In this document: positions 7,890 through 18,946 of the stretch, one piece after another
How positions within the stretch are numbered: the stretch's first letter is position 1
Layout of the letters: every line of letters begins with the position of its first letter
NCBI GenBank assembly: GCA_963798455.1
Contig: CAWCTD010000003.1
Location: forward strand, 1,984,001-2,048,000
Length of the DNA stretch: 64,000 bases
Direction: 5' to 3'
From: CAWCTD01 sp963798455
Lineage (GTDB): Bacteria > Acidobacteriota > Terriglobia > Bryobacterales > Bryobacteraceae
Notes under the pieces: model-generated
Database searches by the model: none
Told to the model about the DNA's origin: nothing
What the model saw: the letters and a program-made list of their open reading frames with translations, nothing else
Program-made: the position numbers and the translations under genes

Positions 7890-8312
7890 TCACGCCACGG
7901 CCACCAGCGCTACACCAGCGGCGCCGGCCGCCCGGCGGAGGTCGTCATCAAGCGTGGCAAGCGGCAGTCCCTCACGGATTGCCAGTTCCAGGTAGGCGGC
8001 GTCGTAAGCGCTGAGCTGGTACGTCCGCGCCAGCGGCAGAATCTGCTGAGCGAGCCAAGCGGCGGGACGATGCTCGATGGCGATCGGGAGCAGCCGCAGC
8101 CGCTCCAGGAATGCGGCCTGCGCCGCCGCGTTCATTCGGCCGCGGCGTTCCGCGGTGCTCAAGACACTGGCGACCTCAAAGGGCCATAGCACGGGCGCGA
8201 CAGCGTGAACCGTTTCCAGGGATTTGAGGACAGCTACAGTGAACGGCGTGGACTCGCCTGCAAAGGCCCAGTTCAGGGTCATCGAAGCATCGAGGACGAA
8301 CGGACCCGTCAA
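7890..8312 (-). CDS. vapC: PIN-domain ribonuclease toxin (VapC-like)
   Basis: The 140-residue protein shows the PIN layout: FVLDASMTLNWAF at the N-terminus (first acidic residue), an FEVASVL segment (second), YDAAYLELAI (third) and LATLDDDLRRAA (fourth). PIN toxins cut RNA in a metal-dependent way. Its start overlaps the stop of the upstream antitoxin by ATGA (8309-8312), the usual coupling in VapBC modules. The protein looks intact. Confidence 0.85.
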   Translation of the reverse strand: MTGPFVLDASMTLNWAFAGESTPFTVAVLKSLETVHAVAPVLWPFEVASVLSTAERRGRMNAAAQAAFLERLRLLPIAIEHRPAAWLAQQILPLARTYQLSAYDAAYLELAIREGLPLATLDDDLRRAAGAAGVALVAVA

Positions 8313-8566
8313 TACTTGTGGCCCTCATGGATCAGGTCCCGGATGCGCTCGCCGGGGCCGAGGGTGAGATGGTATTCTTCCCGAAAAGCGAGCATGCTTG
8401 CGACGGCCTGCCGCCGCCGTTCCCGCTCTTCTTCGGAAAGCGTGGTCGCCGCGCCGGTAGCAGCTTCCAGAGCCCGTTCGATGACTTCCTCAGGCGAACG
8501 ACCCACACCGTGAGCGAGTGCCGCCTCAAGCAGCGCCTGCCCGTGAGGTGAGAGGTTAACCGTCAT
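8309..8566 (-). CDS. vapB: antitoxin of a VapBC-like module (ribbon-helix-helix type)
   Basis: An 85-residue protein with a short N-terminal strand (MTVNLSPHGQALLEAALAHG) followed by helices (SPEEVIERALEAA), typical of ribbon-helix-helix DNA-binding antitoxins, and a charged C-terminus that would wrap the toxin. It overlaps the toxin gene by four bases. A TATACT -10 element lies 7 bases upstream of the ATG, so the messenger is probably leaderless or nearly so. Autorepression is expected from the family. Confidence 0.75.
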   Translation of the reverse strand: MTVNLSPHGQALLEAALAHGVGRSPEEVIERALEAATGAATTLSEEERERRRQAVASMLAFREEYHLTLGPGERIRDLIHEGHKY

Positions 8567-8573
8567 CGAAACC

Positions 8574-8579
8574 AGTATA
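8574..8579 (-). promoter_or_regulatory. -10 element (TATACT) of the vapBC module
   Basis: TATACT on the minus strand is separated from the antitoxin ATG (8566) by seven bases. Transcription would start at or next to the ATG. No strong -35 is visible at the usual distance. Confidence 0.45.
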
Positions 8580-8703
8580 CCCTGGGCTGGGCCGCTGCCC
8601 GACTCTTGCGGACAGATTCGGCATCAGGCCGCGCCAGGGACCGAGGCTGCTGCACAGGGTGATCCCGCATCCGCGTGTTAAAATCGAAGGTCGCTTCGTC
8701 TCA

Positions 8704-11018
<2,315 letters not shown>

Positions 11019-11022
<4 letters not shown>

Positions 11023-11177
11023 ATACCAAGAACATCACCGACAAAGTCGAACGCAAGAAGTTGAAGAGGGCCTCTCGCAAGAAGGCCGCCCCCAAGGCCA
11101 AGCGCCCCGCCGGCACGGCCCGCGGCTCGCTCAAGAAGAAAGTCGCGAAGATGGTCAAGGGCCAGCGGAAACGGTAG
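11019..11177 (+). CDS. 52-residue lysine-rich protein coupled to uvrD
   Basis: The ATG overlaps the uvrD stop (ATGA at 11019-11022), so translation is coupled. The 52 residues include KVERKKLKRASRKKAAPKA and end KKKVAKMVKGQRKR; roughly half are lysine or arginine, with alanine and proline, resembling the basic tails of histone H1-like proteins. No acidic domain is present. A role in DNA or RNA binding next to the helicase is an inference only. It is the same length as the basic protein behind prmA, but the sequences are not clearly alike. Confidence 0.65.
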
Positions 11178-11210
11178 ACCACGGGCCACGAGCCCCGAGC
11201 CACGGGCCAA

Positions 11211-12710
11211 ATGTCCCGGCTTTTTCGCACCAAGAGCATCGAGGCGTTGATCGCGGCCGCCGAGGACCCGGAAAGGCGGCTGCGCAAGACACTCGGTCCA
11301 TGGAGCCTGACCGCGCTGGGGATCGGCGCGGTCATCGGCGGGGGCATTTTTATCCTCACCGGCACGGCGGCGGCAGGGGAGACGCTGGCCTACAAGTCGA
11401 TCCTGCACGCGCCGGTCCTGGATGTGCTGAGACACGGCTCGGGTGCCGTCTCCGCCCTGGGCAGGCCGGGGGCTGGACCGGCCATCTCGCTGTCGTTCAT
11501 CCTGACGGCCTTCGCGTGCAGCTTCGCCGCGCTCTGCTACGCCGAACTGGCCTCGATGATCCCCGTCGCAGGAAGCGCGTACACGTACTCCTACGCCACG
11601 CTGGGTGAAATTTTCGCCTGGATCATCGGCTGGGACCTGATCCTGGAGTACGCCGTCTCGAACATGGCCGTGGCGGTGGGCTTCTCGGCCTATTTCAACG
11701 ACATCCTGGAAAGCACGCTGGGCGTGCACCTGCCGGCGGTGCTGGCCGGACCCATGATCGCCGGGGGCCGGTTCACGGGAAGCTGGTTCAACCTGACGGC
11801 ACCGGTGGTGCTGCTGGTGCTGACTTTGATCCTGGTGCGCGGCGTCCGTGAGAGCGCCAAGGCGAACAACGTCATGGTACTGATCAAGCTGGCGGCGATA
11901 CTTATCTTTGTCATCGGCGCCGCCCGGGCCGTCCATACCGAGAACTGGCGCCCCTTCATGCCCAACGGGTTTTCGGGCGTGCTGACCGGCGCGGCCATCG
12001 TATTCTTCACCTACATCGGGTTCGACTCCGTTTCCACCGCCGCCGAGGAATGCCGCCACCCGCAGCGCGACCTGCCCTTCGGGATCATCGCCACGCTGGT
12101 GGTCTGCACCGTCCTTTACACCGCGGTGGCGCTGGTGCTGACGGGGATCGCAGACTACCGGACGCTGGGCAATGCCGCGCCCGTGGCCGGCGCGCTGAAG
12201 GCTCTGGGTTATCAGAACATCCGGCGCTGGGTGAGCCTGGGCGCGATCGTCGGCATGGTGTCCTCCCTGCTCGTTTACCAGTACGGACAGGCTCGAGTCT
12301 GGTTCGCGATGTCCCGCGACGGACTGCTGCCCCGGGCCTTCTCCAAGGTACACCGTGTCCACAAGACACCGCACGTCAGCACGTGGGTGGCCGGGCTGGC
12401 CGTGGGCATACCGGCCGGCATTTGGGACATCGGCACCTTCGCGGACCTGTCCAACATCGGCACCCTGTTTGCCTTCGTGCTGGTCTCGGCGGGCGTGATC
12501 ATCCTGCGCCGGCGCCAGCCGGAGCGGCCGCGGCCCTTCCGGGTGCCGCTGGTGCCGTGGCTGCCCGCGCTCTCCATAGTGTGCTGCCTGGTGTTGATGC
12601 TCAGCCTGCCGCTGGAGACCTGGCTGCGCTTCGTCGTGTGGCTGCTGATCGGCCTGGTAATCTACTTCCTTTTCGGCAGGAAGCACAGCGCGCTGGCCGG
12701 CGAGCGCTGA
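11211..12710 (+). CDS. APC-family amino acid permease
   Basis: The 499-residue membrane protein has about 12-14 hydrophobic segments. The consensus of the cationic amino acid transporter/YhdG branch is visible: GIGAVIGGGIFILTGTAA in the first helix, FACSFAALCYAELASMIPVAGSAY in the third and FFTYIGFDSVSTAAEE in the central part. It should import amino acids with protons across the inner membrane; substrate cannot be read. The gene lies 33 bp after the uvrD mini-gene in the same direction and converges on the GNAT gene with no spacing. Confidence 0.85.
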   Translation: MSRLFRTKSIEALIAAAEDPERRLRKTLGPWSLTALGIGAVIGGGIFILTGTAAAGETLAYKSILHAPVLDVLRHGSGAVSALGRPGAGPAISLSFILTAFACSFAALCYAELASMIPVAGSAYTYSYATLGEIFAWIIGWDLILEYAVSNMAVAVGFSAYFNDILESTLGVHLPAVLAGPMIAGGRFTGSWFNLTAPVVLLVLTLILVRGVRESAKANNVMVLIKLAAILIFVIGAARAVHTENWRPFMPNGFSGVLTGAAIVFFTYIGFDSVSTAAEECRHPQRDLPFGIIATLVVCTVLYTAVALVLTGIADYRTLGNAAPVAGALKALGYQNIRRWVSLGAIVGMVSSLLVYQYGQARVWFAMSRDGLLPRAFSKVHRVHKTPHVSTWVAGLAVGIPAGIWDIGTFADLSNIGTLFAFVLVSAGVIILRRRQPERPRPFRVPLVPWLPALSIVCCLVLMLSLPLETWLRFVVWLLIGLVIYFLFGRKHSALAGER

Positions 12711-13679
12711 TCAGGCATTCTCCCACTCCAGCGCCGAAAAGGCGTGTGCCGTCTCAAAGCCGACCCGTTCGTAGAGGCGCACGGCGTCGGTATTAGCACG
12801 GGTGACGGTCAGGCTGACCTTGCGGCAGCGCGCTTCGGCCAGAGCCAGCAGCGACCGCCGCAGCAGTTCATAGCCCAGGCCCTTGCCTTTGAGGGCCGGC
12901 ACCACGCAGATCTGCGTGACGTGCCCGACGCCCGGCGAAAGCATACTCGCGAGGGATATCCCGCAAGCACGCCCTGTCCAAACGTCAATGGCGGTGAAGG
13001 AAGCAGGCTGATAGAAAGAGCCGCAACCAGGGTACTGCATGAGGTTGGTGACAAACCGGCGCGCACCCGCGACGGACTTGTATTGGTCGTTCACCTCGCC
13101 GTCGATGTGCCCCCGGTAAGCGGAGGCGATCACCTGGGCGGCCTCATCCAGGCGGCGCGCGCTCCAAGGTTCAATGAGGGCCTTTTGGGCCGCCGGCCCG
13201 GGCTTCAACCCGGGGATATGGCGCGCGTCGATCAGCATGAAGTTTCTTGGATGGATCCTGAGCCGGTCCGCGTAAGGTAGAGGATATCTTCCGGGCGAAC
13301 GCAGCATCATCAACTGCGCCTCGACGCGTCTCACCGGCATCTCTTCGAAAAGTTCTTTCAGGCCTGCTCCGAGAAGTTGGACTTCGTTCTCAGGTGTGCA
13401 ATGGGATTGGGCGAGGTAGAGGTCACCAATGAGTCCCTTTCCTTGATCCGAAACCAAATAAGTGTACCCGGCCACCTCGCCAGCCACAACCAGCGCATAA
13501 CCCGCAAGCGATTGCATGGCGACGAAGCGCTGCACGAGGTCGGCGGACGGCCTGAAGTCCCAGCCCAGCCGCGCGCGCCACTCCCCGATCTCCTCTTCGA
13601 GCAAGGGGGCCAGGTCTCGGGCGCGGATCTTTCGCAGGTCTACGATCTCCTGCGCGCGTGCGTCCGTGGCGGCGGCCAT
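12711..13679 (-). CDS. GNAT-family acetyltransferase
   Basis: The C-terminal half shows the GNAT fold: QICVVPALKGKGLGYELLRRS carries the acetyl-CoA loop (V-x(n)-G-x-G), followed by VSLTVTRANTDAVRLYERVGFE. The N-terminal half is a second, weaker GNAT-like domain, so the 322-residue protein may be a tandem GNAT. The frame stays open far upstream to 14105, but that extension overlaps the antitoxin/toxin pair; a TATAAT -10 sits at 13690-13695, so the ATG at 13679 is preferred. The acceptor is unknown. Confidence 0.75.
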   Translation of the reverse strand: MAAATDARAQEIVDLRKIRARDLAPLLEEEIGEWRARLGWDFRPSADLVQRFVAMQSLAGYALVVAGEVAGYTYLVSDQGKGLIGDLYLAQSHCTPENEVQLLGAGLKELFEEMPVRRVEAQLMMLRSPGRYPLPYADRLRIHPRNFMLIDARHIPGLKPGPAAQKALIEPWSARRLDEAAQVIASAYRGHIDGEVNDQYKSVAGARRFVTNLMQYPGCGSFYQPASFTAIDVWTGRACGISLASMLSPGVGHVTQICVVPALKGKGLGYELLRRSLLALAEARCRKVSLTVTRANTDAVRLYERVGFETAHAFSALEWENA

Positions 13680-13689
13680 CCCTACGCGC

Positions 13690-13695
13690 ATTATA
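13690..13695 (-). promoter_or_regulatory. -10 element TATAAT for the GNAT gene
   Basis: A perfect TATAAT on the minus strand, ten bases ahead of the ATG at 13679, which implies a leader of only a few bases. It helps to reject the longer upstream start. Confidence 0.5.
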
Positions 13696-13730
13696 AGCCA
13701 CGGACTCGCTTGCGGTGTCGGGGCGCCTTG

Positions 13731-13747
13731 CCTTACTATGAGTAAGG
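13731..13747. promoter_or_regulatory. operator palindrome of the AbrB/PIN module
   Basis: CCTTACT-ATG-AGTAAGG is a perfect 7-bp inverted repeat ending one base before the antitoxin ATG at 13749. Position and symmetry fit the site where an AbrB-type antitoxin, alone or with its toxin, represses its own operon. It also lies upstream of the divergent GNAT gene. Confidence 0.6.
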
Positions 13748-13748
13748 A

Positions 13749-14021
13749 ATGCCGATAGCGACTCTGACGAGCAAGGGACAAGTCACGATTCCGGCCGCGG
13801 TTCGACAACGGCTGGGGCTCAAGACGGGCGACCGGGTTGATTTCGCCCTGGCACCGGACGGGAGAGTAGTACTGACACCGCAGCGGACGCCCTTCGAGGA
13901 CCTCCGCGGCATCCTGGGAGGCAGACGCCGGCGTCCGGTCCCGGTGCGCGAAATGGACGATGGCATCCGCCGGGCAGTCACGATGAGGTGGAAGCGTGCT
14001 GCAAGCCGGCCAGGCAAATGA
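13749..14021 (+). CDS. vapB: AbrB/MazE-family antitoxin
   Basis: The 90-residue protein begins with the swapped-hairpin AbrB motif: ATLTSKGQVTIPAAVRQRLG, then GDRVDFALAPDGRVVL. The C-terminal tail (RRRRPVPVREMDD) is the likely toxin-binding part. Its stop codon overlaps the toxin ATG by ATGA at 14018-14021. A palindrome directly upstream is the probable operator. Confidence 0.85.
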   Translation: MPIATLTSKGQVTIPAAVRQRLGLKTGDRVDFALAPDGRVVLTPQRTPFEDLRGILGGRRRRPVPVREMDDGIRRAVTMRWKRAASRPGK

Positions 14022-14413
14022 TCGGCCTCGACACAAACGTCCTGGTGCGCTACCTGGTGGCGGATGACGAGGCACAGGCCGATGCCGTGCGCGATCTGCT
14101 GGCAACCGCCCGGGCGGCTGGCGAAACCGTCTTCGTCTCCCTCATGGTTCTGTGCGAGACATACTGGGTTCTGCGATCCGTCTTCGACCGGCCGCGGGCC
14201 GAGATCGTGGAAGCCCTGGATTCGCTTTTGGGTGCGGATGTGTTCCAGGTGGAGGAGCCGGACGTGGTCCGGTTGGCGCTGGAGTCGTGCCGCCGGGGAA
14301 AAGGCGACTTCGCGGACTATCTCATCGGCCACTTCCACACCGCACATGGATGCCGGCACACCGCGACTTTCGACCGCGCGCTGCGGGGCGCCTTGGGGTT
14401 CTCGGTTCTGTAA
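14018..14413 (+). CDS. vapC: PIN-domain ribonuclease toxin
   Basis: The 131-residue protein shows a complete PIN pattern: GLDTNVLVRYLVADD with the first aspartate, LCETYWVL with the second acidic residue, KGDFADYLIG with the third, and TATFDRALRG with the last. The ATG at 14018 overlapping the antitoxin stop is chosen; a start 30 bases earlier would only extend the overlap. Toxins of this kind cut specific RNAs when the antitoxin is degraded. Confidence 0.85.
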   Translation: MIGLDTNVLVRYLVADDEAQADAVRDLLATARAAGETVFVSLMVLCETYWVLRSVFDRPRAEIVEALDSLLGADVFQVEEPDVVRLALESCRRGKGDFADYLIGHFHTAHGCRHTATFDRALRGALGFSVL

Positions 14414-14451
14414 GAAGCTCCGCTCTGACGGGCACGCCAGCGGCGCGACCC

Positions 14452-15807
14452 TTACCGGTTGTTGTTGCGGAGGAAGCGGTTGACGAAGGTGGTGTCGAAG
14501 CGGCCGGCCTGGAAGTCGGGGTCGGCCAGGATCTTCTGGTGGAGCGGAATGGAGGTGTGAATGCCCTCCACCACGAATGTGTCCAGCGCCCGCTGCATGC
14601 GCGCGATGGCCTCGGCGCGGTTACGGCCGGAGGTAATGAGCTTGGCAATCAGCGAATCATAATAGGGCGGGATCACACAATCGGAGTAAGCCGCGGTGTC
14701 GACCCGCACGCCCGGGCCGCCGGGAAGGTTGAAAGCCGTGATCCGGCCGGGCGAGGGAGCGCAGGTTTCGGGGTCCTCGGCATTGATCCGGCACTCGATG
14801 GCGTGGCCACGGGGTGCCAGAGGAGACTTGGGGACGACGCTCGATAACGGCTCACCCGCAGCCACCATGATCTGACCTTTGACCAGATCGATACCCATGA
14901 CGGTCTCGGTGACGGGGTGCTCGACCTGTATGCGGGCGTTCACTTCAATGAAGTGAAGGTTCCCGTTTTCGTCCATCAGGAATTCCACGGTGCCGGCATT
15001 GGTGTAGCCGACGTCGTGCATGGCCTGCCGCAGCCGGGCGCTCATGTCCTGCCTCAGCGCCTGGCTGACACAAGGCGAGGGGGACTCCTCCATGAGCTTC
15101 TGGTGCCTGCGCTGGATGGAACATTCCCGTTCACCAAACACGTCGACTACGCCGTGGTTGTCGGCGAGGATCTGGAACTCGATGTGCCGGGGAGCGGGGA
15201 TGTACTTCTCGAGGTAGACGTCGGGGCAGGAGAAGGCGGCCATGGCCTCCTGCTGGGCCTGCACGAACTGGGAAGGCAGCTCCGAGGCGTCTCGGACGAT
15301 GCGCATGCCGCGGCCGCCTCCCCCGGCTGACGCCTTGAGGATGACGGGGTAGCCGATTTCCTGGGCGATGCGCAGCCCCTCGTCCGCGGAGGCGAGGACA
15401 CCTTGGGAGCCGGGGAGAGTCGGCACCCCGGCCGCTGCCATGGCGGCCCGGGCCTTGTCCTTTACGCCCATCAGACGGATCACATCCGGCGACGGGCCGA
15501 TGAAGCGGATATTGGAGATCTCGCAGACCTCGGCAAAGTCGGCATTTTCGCTGAGAAAGCCGTAGCCGGGGTGGATGGCGTCCACGTTGGTGATCTCAGC
15601 CGCGCTGATGACCGCGGGGATGTCCAGGTAGCTGCGGGCGCTCTTGGCGGGACCGATGCAGACGGCCTCGTCGGCGAAGCGCACGTGCAGACTCTGGCGG
15701 TCAGCCTCCGAGTAGACGGCCACGGTCTTGATGCCGAGTTCCTTGCAGGCACAGATCACGCGCAATGCTATCTCGCCGCGATTGGCAATGAGAATCTTCC
15801 GAAACAT
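14452..15807 (-). CDS. accC: acetyl-CoA carboxylase, biotin carboxylase subunit
   Basis: At 451 residues this is standard AccC. The N-terminal MFRKILIANRGEIALRVI, the ATP-grasp glycine loop KASAGGGGRGMRIV, and the HFIEVNARIQVEHPVTE segment with metal- and biotin-carboxylation residues are present. It carboxylates the biotin of AccB at the expense of ATP, the first step of malonyl-CoA and fatty acid synthesis. It lies 25 bp downstream of accB. The carboxyltransferase genes accA and accD are not in the window. Confidence 0.95.
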   Translation of the reverse strand: MFRKILIANRGEIALRVICACKELGIKTVAVYSEADRQSLHVRFADEAVCIGPAKSARSYLDIPAVISAAEITNVDAIHPGYGFLSENADFAEVCEISNIRFIGPSPDVIRLMGVKDKARAAMAAAGVPTLPGSQGVLASADEGLRIAQEIGYPVILKASAGGGGRGMRIVRDASELPSQFVQAQQEAMAAFSCPDVYLEKYIPAPRHIEFQILADNHGVVDVFGERECSIQRRHQKLMEESPSPCVSQALRQDMSARLRQAMHDVGYTNAGTVEFLMDENGNLHFIEVNARIQVEHPVTETVMGIDLVKGQIMVAAGEPLSSVVPKSPLAPRGHAIECRINAEDPETCAPSPGRITAFNLPGGPGVRVDTAAYSDCVIPPYYDSLIAKLITSGRNRAEAIARMQRALDTFVVEGIHTSIPLHQKILADPDFQAGRFDTTFVNRFLRNNNR

Positions 15808-15832
15808 AGGGCTCGACGGGCTCTTTCGCGAA

Positions 15833-16294
15833 TCAGGCTGAGCGAATCGTGAACAGCGCCTCCCCGTACTCGACAGGCTGAGCGTTTGCGATCAGCTTGC
15901 TGACGATGACGCCGGCGATCTCGGCTTCGATCTCGTTCATGAGCTTCATTGACTCGATGATGCAGAGCACCTGGCCGACCTGGACCGTGTCTCCGACCTG
16001 GACGAAGGGGGGCGCGTCGGGAGAGGGGGCTTCGTAGAAAGTTCCGACAATGGGGGACTTGATGGCCACCAGGGAGGTGTCCACCTCAGGGGCAGAGGGG
16101 CCGGAAGAGTGCTCGGCCGCGGGAAGGGGCGCAGGTGCGTGCGGACCCGTAACCGCCGGGACTACAACGTGTTGCACGCTGCCGGCAGGAGCCCGCACGA
16201 TGCGGACGCGATTCTCTCCCCGCTGCAGCTCCAATTCAGCCACACCGGTTTCGGCGACCACTTTTATCAGTTCGCGAATCTCTTCGATTGTCAT
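15833..16294 (-). CDS. accB: acetyl-CoA carboxylase biotin carboxyl carrier protein
   Basis: The 153-residue protein has an N-terminal TIEEIRELIKVVAETGVAEL dimer segment, a proline/alanine-rich linker at about 40-75 and the biotinyl domain. The biotin attachment lysine is Lys117 in IIESMKLMNEIEAE. The thumb region (SPIVGTFYEAPSPDAPPF) identifies it as the acetyl-CoA carboxylase carrier. The order pepP-accB-accC matches many bacteria, except that elongation factor P, often between pepP and accB, is absent. Confidence 0.95.
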   Translation of the reverse strand: MTIEEIRELIKVVAETGVAELELQRGENRVRIVRAPAGSVQHVVVPAVTGPHAPAPLPAAEHSSGPSAPEVDTSLVAIKSPIVGTFYEAPSPDAPPFVQVGDTVQVGQVLCIIESMKLMNEIEAEIAGVIVSKLIANAQPVEYGEALFTIRSA

Positions 16295-16319
16295 CTGAAA
16301 ACAGACTGCCGAGTTCGGC

Positions 16320-17402
16320 TCAGAGCGATAAGAGCTCTTTGGATGTCGGAGTGAGGATCTCGCACCCGTTTCGAGTCACCACCACGGTATCTTCGATCCG
16401 GATTCCTCCAAACTCCTGCAAGTATACGCCAGGCTCGATGGTGACCGCCATACCCACCCTCAAGCGGGTCTTGTCCCCCCTGCCGAGCCGAGGCGATTCG
16501 TGAATCTCCAGGCCCAGTCCGTGGCCGCAGGCATGCACAAAGGCCCGATCCAGCCCATGAGCCCGCAGCACCCGCCTGGCGGCGCGGTCCACAGCTTCCG
16601 CCGTAATGCCGTCCCGAACCGCGGCGACGGCGGCCCCGTGGGCCGCCAGGACCGCCCTGTAAAGCCGCTTCACACGGGCTCCCGGACGCCCCAGGAAGGC
16701 CATGCGGGTCATGTCGCTGCAATAGCCCTCCCGCAGAGCCCCCATATCTATCAATAGTAACTCATTGCGCGACAATATCTTGGGTGCCGGGCTCGCGTGC
16801 GGCATGGCGCTGCGGCGACCGGAGGCGACGATGGTCTCAAATGCCGGCTTCTCCGCGCCCAGTTTGCGCATCCGGTAGTCGAGCTCGGCGGCGAGATCGA
16901 TCTCGCTCATCCCGGGACGAACACGAGAGATGGTCTTCTCAAAGGCCTCAGAGTTCAATCGCACCGAACTCCGGATGCAAGCGAGCTCCTCGGGGGACTT
17001 AACCATCCGAAGACCCTCAACCAAGCCGCTGCTCGGGACCAGGCGCACTCCGGAAGGGCGCTCATCGTCCAGTAGGAGGAAGGATGCCTGGGAGAGGTGT
17101 CCCTTCTCGAAACCGAGGCGATGAATTCCCTTCCCCGGAAGCCATTTGGTCACTGCCAGGAAGAGCGATCTTCGAGCCACCAAGACTGTGCAGGCAGTCT
17201 CCTCAGAGGCTTGCAGGCGGTATCGGGGATCCGTAAAGAGCAAGACGGAGCCCGGACGGAGCAACGCAAGCCCGTTGCTGCCTGTGAAGCCCGTCAGATA
17301 ACGGACGTTCGCCGGAGAGGACACAAGCAAGGCATCGAGCTTGAGCCCGGCCAGACCGGAAGCCGCGAGCGAGCGGCGTTGGGCGTATTCCGAGCGGGTC
17401 AC
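16320..17402 (-). CDS. M24-family aminopeptidase (Xaa-Pro peptidase)
   Basis: The 360-residue protein has a creatinase N-terminal domain (about 1-130) and a pita-bread metallopeptidase domain. The metal ligands lie in LLIDMGALREGYCSDMTRM (two aspartates), HACGHGLGLEIHE (histidine), TIEPGVYL and GGIRIEDTVVV (two glutamates). It removes N-terminal residues next to proline or splits Xaa-Pro dipeptides. The start overlaps the stop of the upstream oxidoreductase (17399-17402), and accB follows at 25 bp. Confidence 0.88.
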   Translation of the reverse strand: MTRSEYAQRRSLAASGLAGLKLDALLVSSPANVRYLTGFTGSNGLALLRPGSVLLFTDPRYRLQASEETACTVLVARRSLFLAVTKWLPGKGIHRLGFEKGHLSQASFLLLDDERPSGVRLVPSSGLVEGLRMVKSPEELACIRSSVRLNSEAFEKTISRVRPGMSEIDLAAELDYRMRKLGAEKPAFETIVASGRRSAMPHASPAPKILSRNELLLIDMGALREGYCSDMTRMAFLGRPGARVKRLYRAVLAAHGAAVAAVRDGITAEAVDRAARRVLRAHGLDRAFVHACGHGLGLEIHESPRLGRGDKTRLRVGMAVTIEPGVYLQEFGGIRIEDTVVVTRNGCEILTPTSKELLSL

Positions 17403-18367
17403 GGGATCAGCAGGAGTTTACCCGCGGTGGCCCGGCTCTCCAGATCGAGGTGAGCCTGGGGGGCCTCGGCGAGGGTGTAGGTCCGGTGAATCCGGAGTTT
17501 CAACTTCCCGGAAGCGACCCAATTCAAAACGTCTTCGCCCCGCCAAAGGAGTTCCTCGCGACTGGCTGTGTAGTTCGACAGAGTGGGCCGGGTCAGGAAC
17601 AGGGAACCTTTCTGGCTCAGGATGAGGGGTTCGATGGCGGGCACGGCGCCGCCGGCGTTGCCAAAGGACACCATCATGCCCCGCGGCCGGAGCGAGTTCA
17701 GGCTCTTGAGGAAAGTGAAGGCGCCGACGGAATCGTAGACCACGTCGACGCCGCGGCCGCCGGTGATGCGCTTCACCTCGGCTTCAAAGTCTTGCTCGGT
17801 GTAGAGGATCACTTCGTCCGCGCCCGCGCCCCGGGCAAAACTGGCTTTGTCCCGGGTAGAGGCGGTGCCGATGACCCGCGCGCCGCGGATCTTGGCCATT
17901 TGAACGATCAGCAGGCCCGTCCCCCCGGCAGCCGCATGGACCAGGGCCGTGTGGGAGGGACTCAGGGGAAACGTGGAATGCGTCAGATAGTGGGCCGTCA
18001 TGCCCTGGAGCATGACCGCGGCCGCTTGCTGAAAATCGGTTCCGGCGGGCATCCGGACCAACAGCCGGGAGGGTACGACGGCATACTCGGCATAAGAACC
18101 GCGAGACATGGCGTAGGCCACTTTGTCGCCAGCGGCAACCTCGGTGACCTCGGGGCCAATGGCCTCGACCACGCCGGCCGCCTCCATGCCGATGGAGATG
18201 GGGATATCGGACTTGTAAAGGCCCGTTCGGTGATAGATGTCAATGTAGTTGACGCCGATGGCGGCGAGTTTGACCAGCGCCTGCCCGGTGGAGGGCGTGG
18301 GCGCCAGCACATCCACGAGTTTCAGCCGCTCCGGGCCGCCGGGCTCAAGGACCTGAATCGCTTTCAT
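17399..18367 (-). CDS. NADPH:quinone oxidoreductase (zinc-independent MDR family)
   Basis: The 322-residue protein belongs to the quinone oxidoreductase branch of medium-chain dehydrogenases. It has AAIGVNYIDIYHRTGLY, IGMEAAGVVEAIG, VHAAAGGTGLLIVQMAK (nucleotide-binding loop AxxGGxG), and GVDVVYDSVG. No structural zinc cysteines are visible. It should reduce quinones or enones with NADPH. The ATG at 18367 follows AGGAGGAAGG and overlaps the stop of the membrane-protein gene (ATGA); longer open frame upstream is rejected because it overlaps that gene. Confidence 0.85.
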   Translation of the reverse strand: MKAIQVLEPGGPERLKLVDVLAPTPSTGQALVKLAAIGVNYIDIYHRTGLYKSDIPISIGMEAAGVVEAIGPEVTEVAAGDKVAYAMSRGSYAEYAVVPSRLLVRMPAGTDFQQAAAVMLQGMTAHYLTHSTFPLSPSHTALVHAAAGGTGLLIVQMAKIRGARVIGTASTRDKASFARGAGADEVILYTEQDFEAEVKRITGGRGVDVVYDSVGAFTFLKSLNSLRPRGMMVSFGNAGGAVPAIEPLILSQKGSLFLTRPTLSNYTASREELLWRGEDVLNWVASGKLKLRIHRTYTLAEAPQAHLDLESRATAGKLLLIP

Positions 18368-18906
18368 ATGTGAACCTTCCTCCTGAGATGGATTGCCACC
18401 GCATAGAGCAGCAGATACGCGAGCGTGAGCGGAAAGACGAGGATCTGGCCGATGGTGCGGACCGCATCCCCTCCCGACAAGCCGGCGCGGAAGAGCACGA
18501 AATGCCGGATGGTGCGCCAGTTGCCGCGGTCGAACCAGAAGAAGTCGCCGTTCTCGTTGACGATGAGCAGCTTGACGGGCAGGCGAAAAGCCAGAACCCA
18601 TTTCCACTTGGTCATGACCGGCTGGCCGGAGCAGATGATGACCAGCACGGAGACGCCGCTCGCCAAGAGTTCCCGGTAGAGGCGCTTACGTCCCAGCCTG
18701 CCGCGGTAGCTGTGGATGTGGTAAACGGCAGATCCTTCGCGCAGGCCAGCGGGAAGGCCGGCGTAGCAAGTGACCAGATCGATTGAGACCTGCTCCCCAA
18801 AGGCGTTACGAAGGTAAGGAAAAACGCCTTCCAGAAGATGGCGGGAGCCGCTCTCCACGAGGACGACGCGCGTGACCGGCGGGAAACGGAGCCTGAGGAA
18901 GCGCAT
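18364..18906 (-). CDS. uncharacterised protein with C-terminal membrane segment
   Basis: This 180-residue protein was not assigned to a family. It starts RFLRLRFPPVTRVVLVESGS, has an alpha/beta-like middle (VSVLVIICSGQPVMTKWKW, VKLLIVNENGDFFWFDR) and a hydrophobic segment near residues 148-170 (QILVFPLTLAYLLLYAVAI) before a basic tail. The middle is reminiscent of a Rossmann-like glycosyltransferase half, but this is only an impression. It is translationally coupled to the oxidoreductase gene and follows cimA by 40 bp. Confidence 0.6.
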   Translation of the reverse strand: MRFLRLRFPPVTRVVLVESGSRHLLEGVFPYLRNAFGEQVSIDLVTCYAGLPAGLREGSAVYHIHSYRGRLGRKRLYRELLASGVSVLVIICSGQPVMTKWKWVLAFRLPVKLLIVNENGDFFWFDRGNWRTIRHFVLFRAGLSGGDAVRTIGQILVFPLTLAYLLLYAVAIHLRRKVHI

Positions 18907-18946
18907 ATTTCACGCAAAGGCGCAAAGACGCAAAGGGACCGCAGGA

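Noticed and set aside
7818..8010. Shared YLELAI residues between the PIN toxin and the gene remnant
   Set aside because: The match is only six residues with different surroundings, so it is probably chance rather than duplication.
13680..14105. N-terminal extension of the GNAT protein to 464 residues
   Set aside because: It would overlap the antitoxin and toxin genes, and a TATAAT promoter lies inside it.
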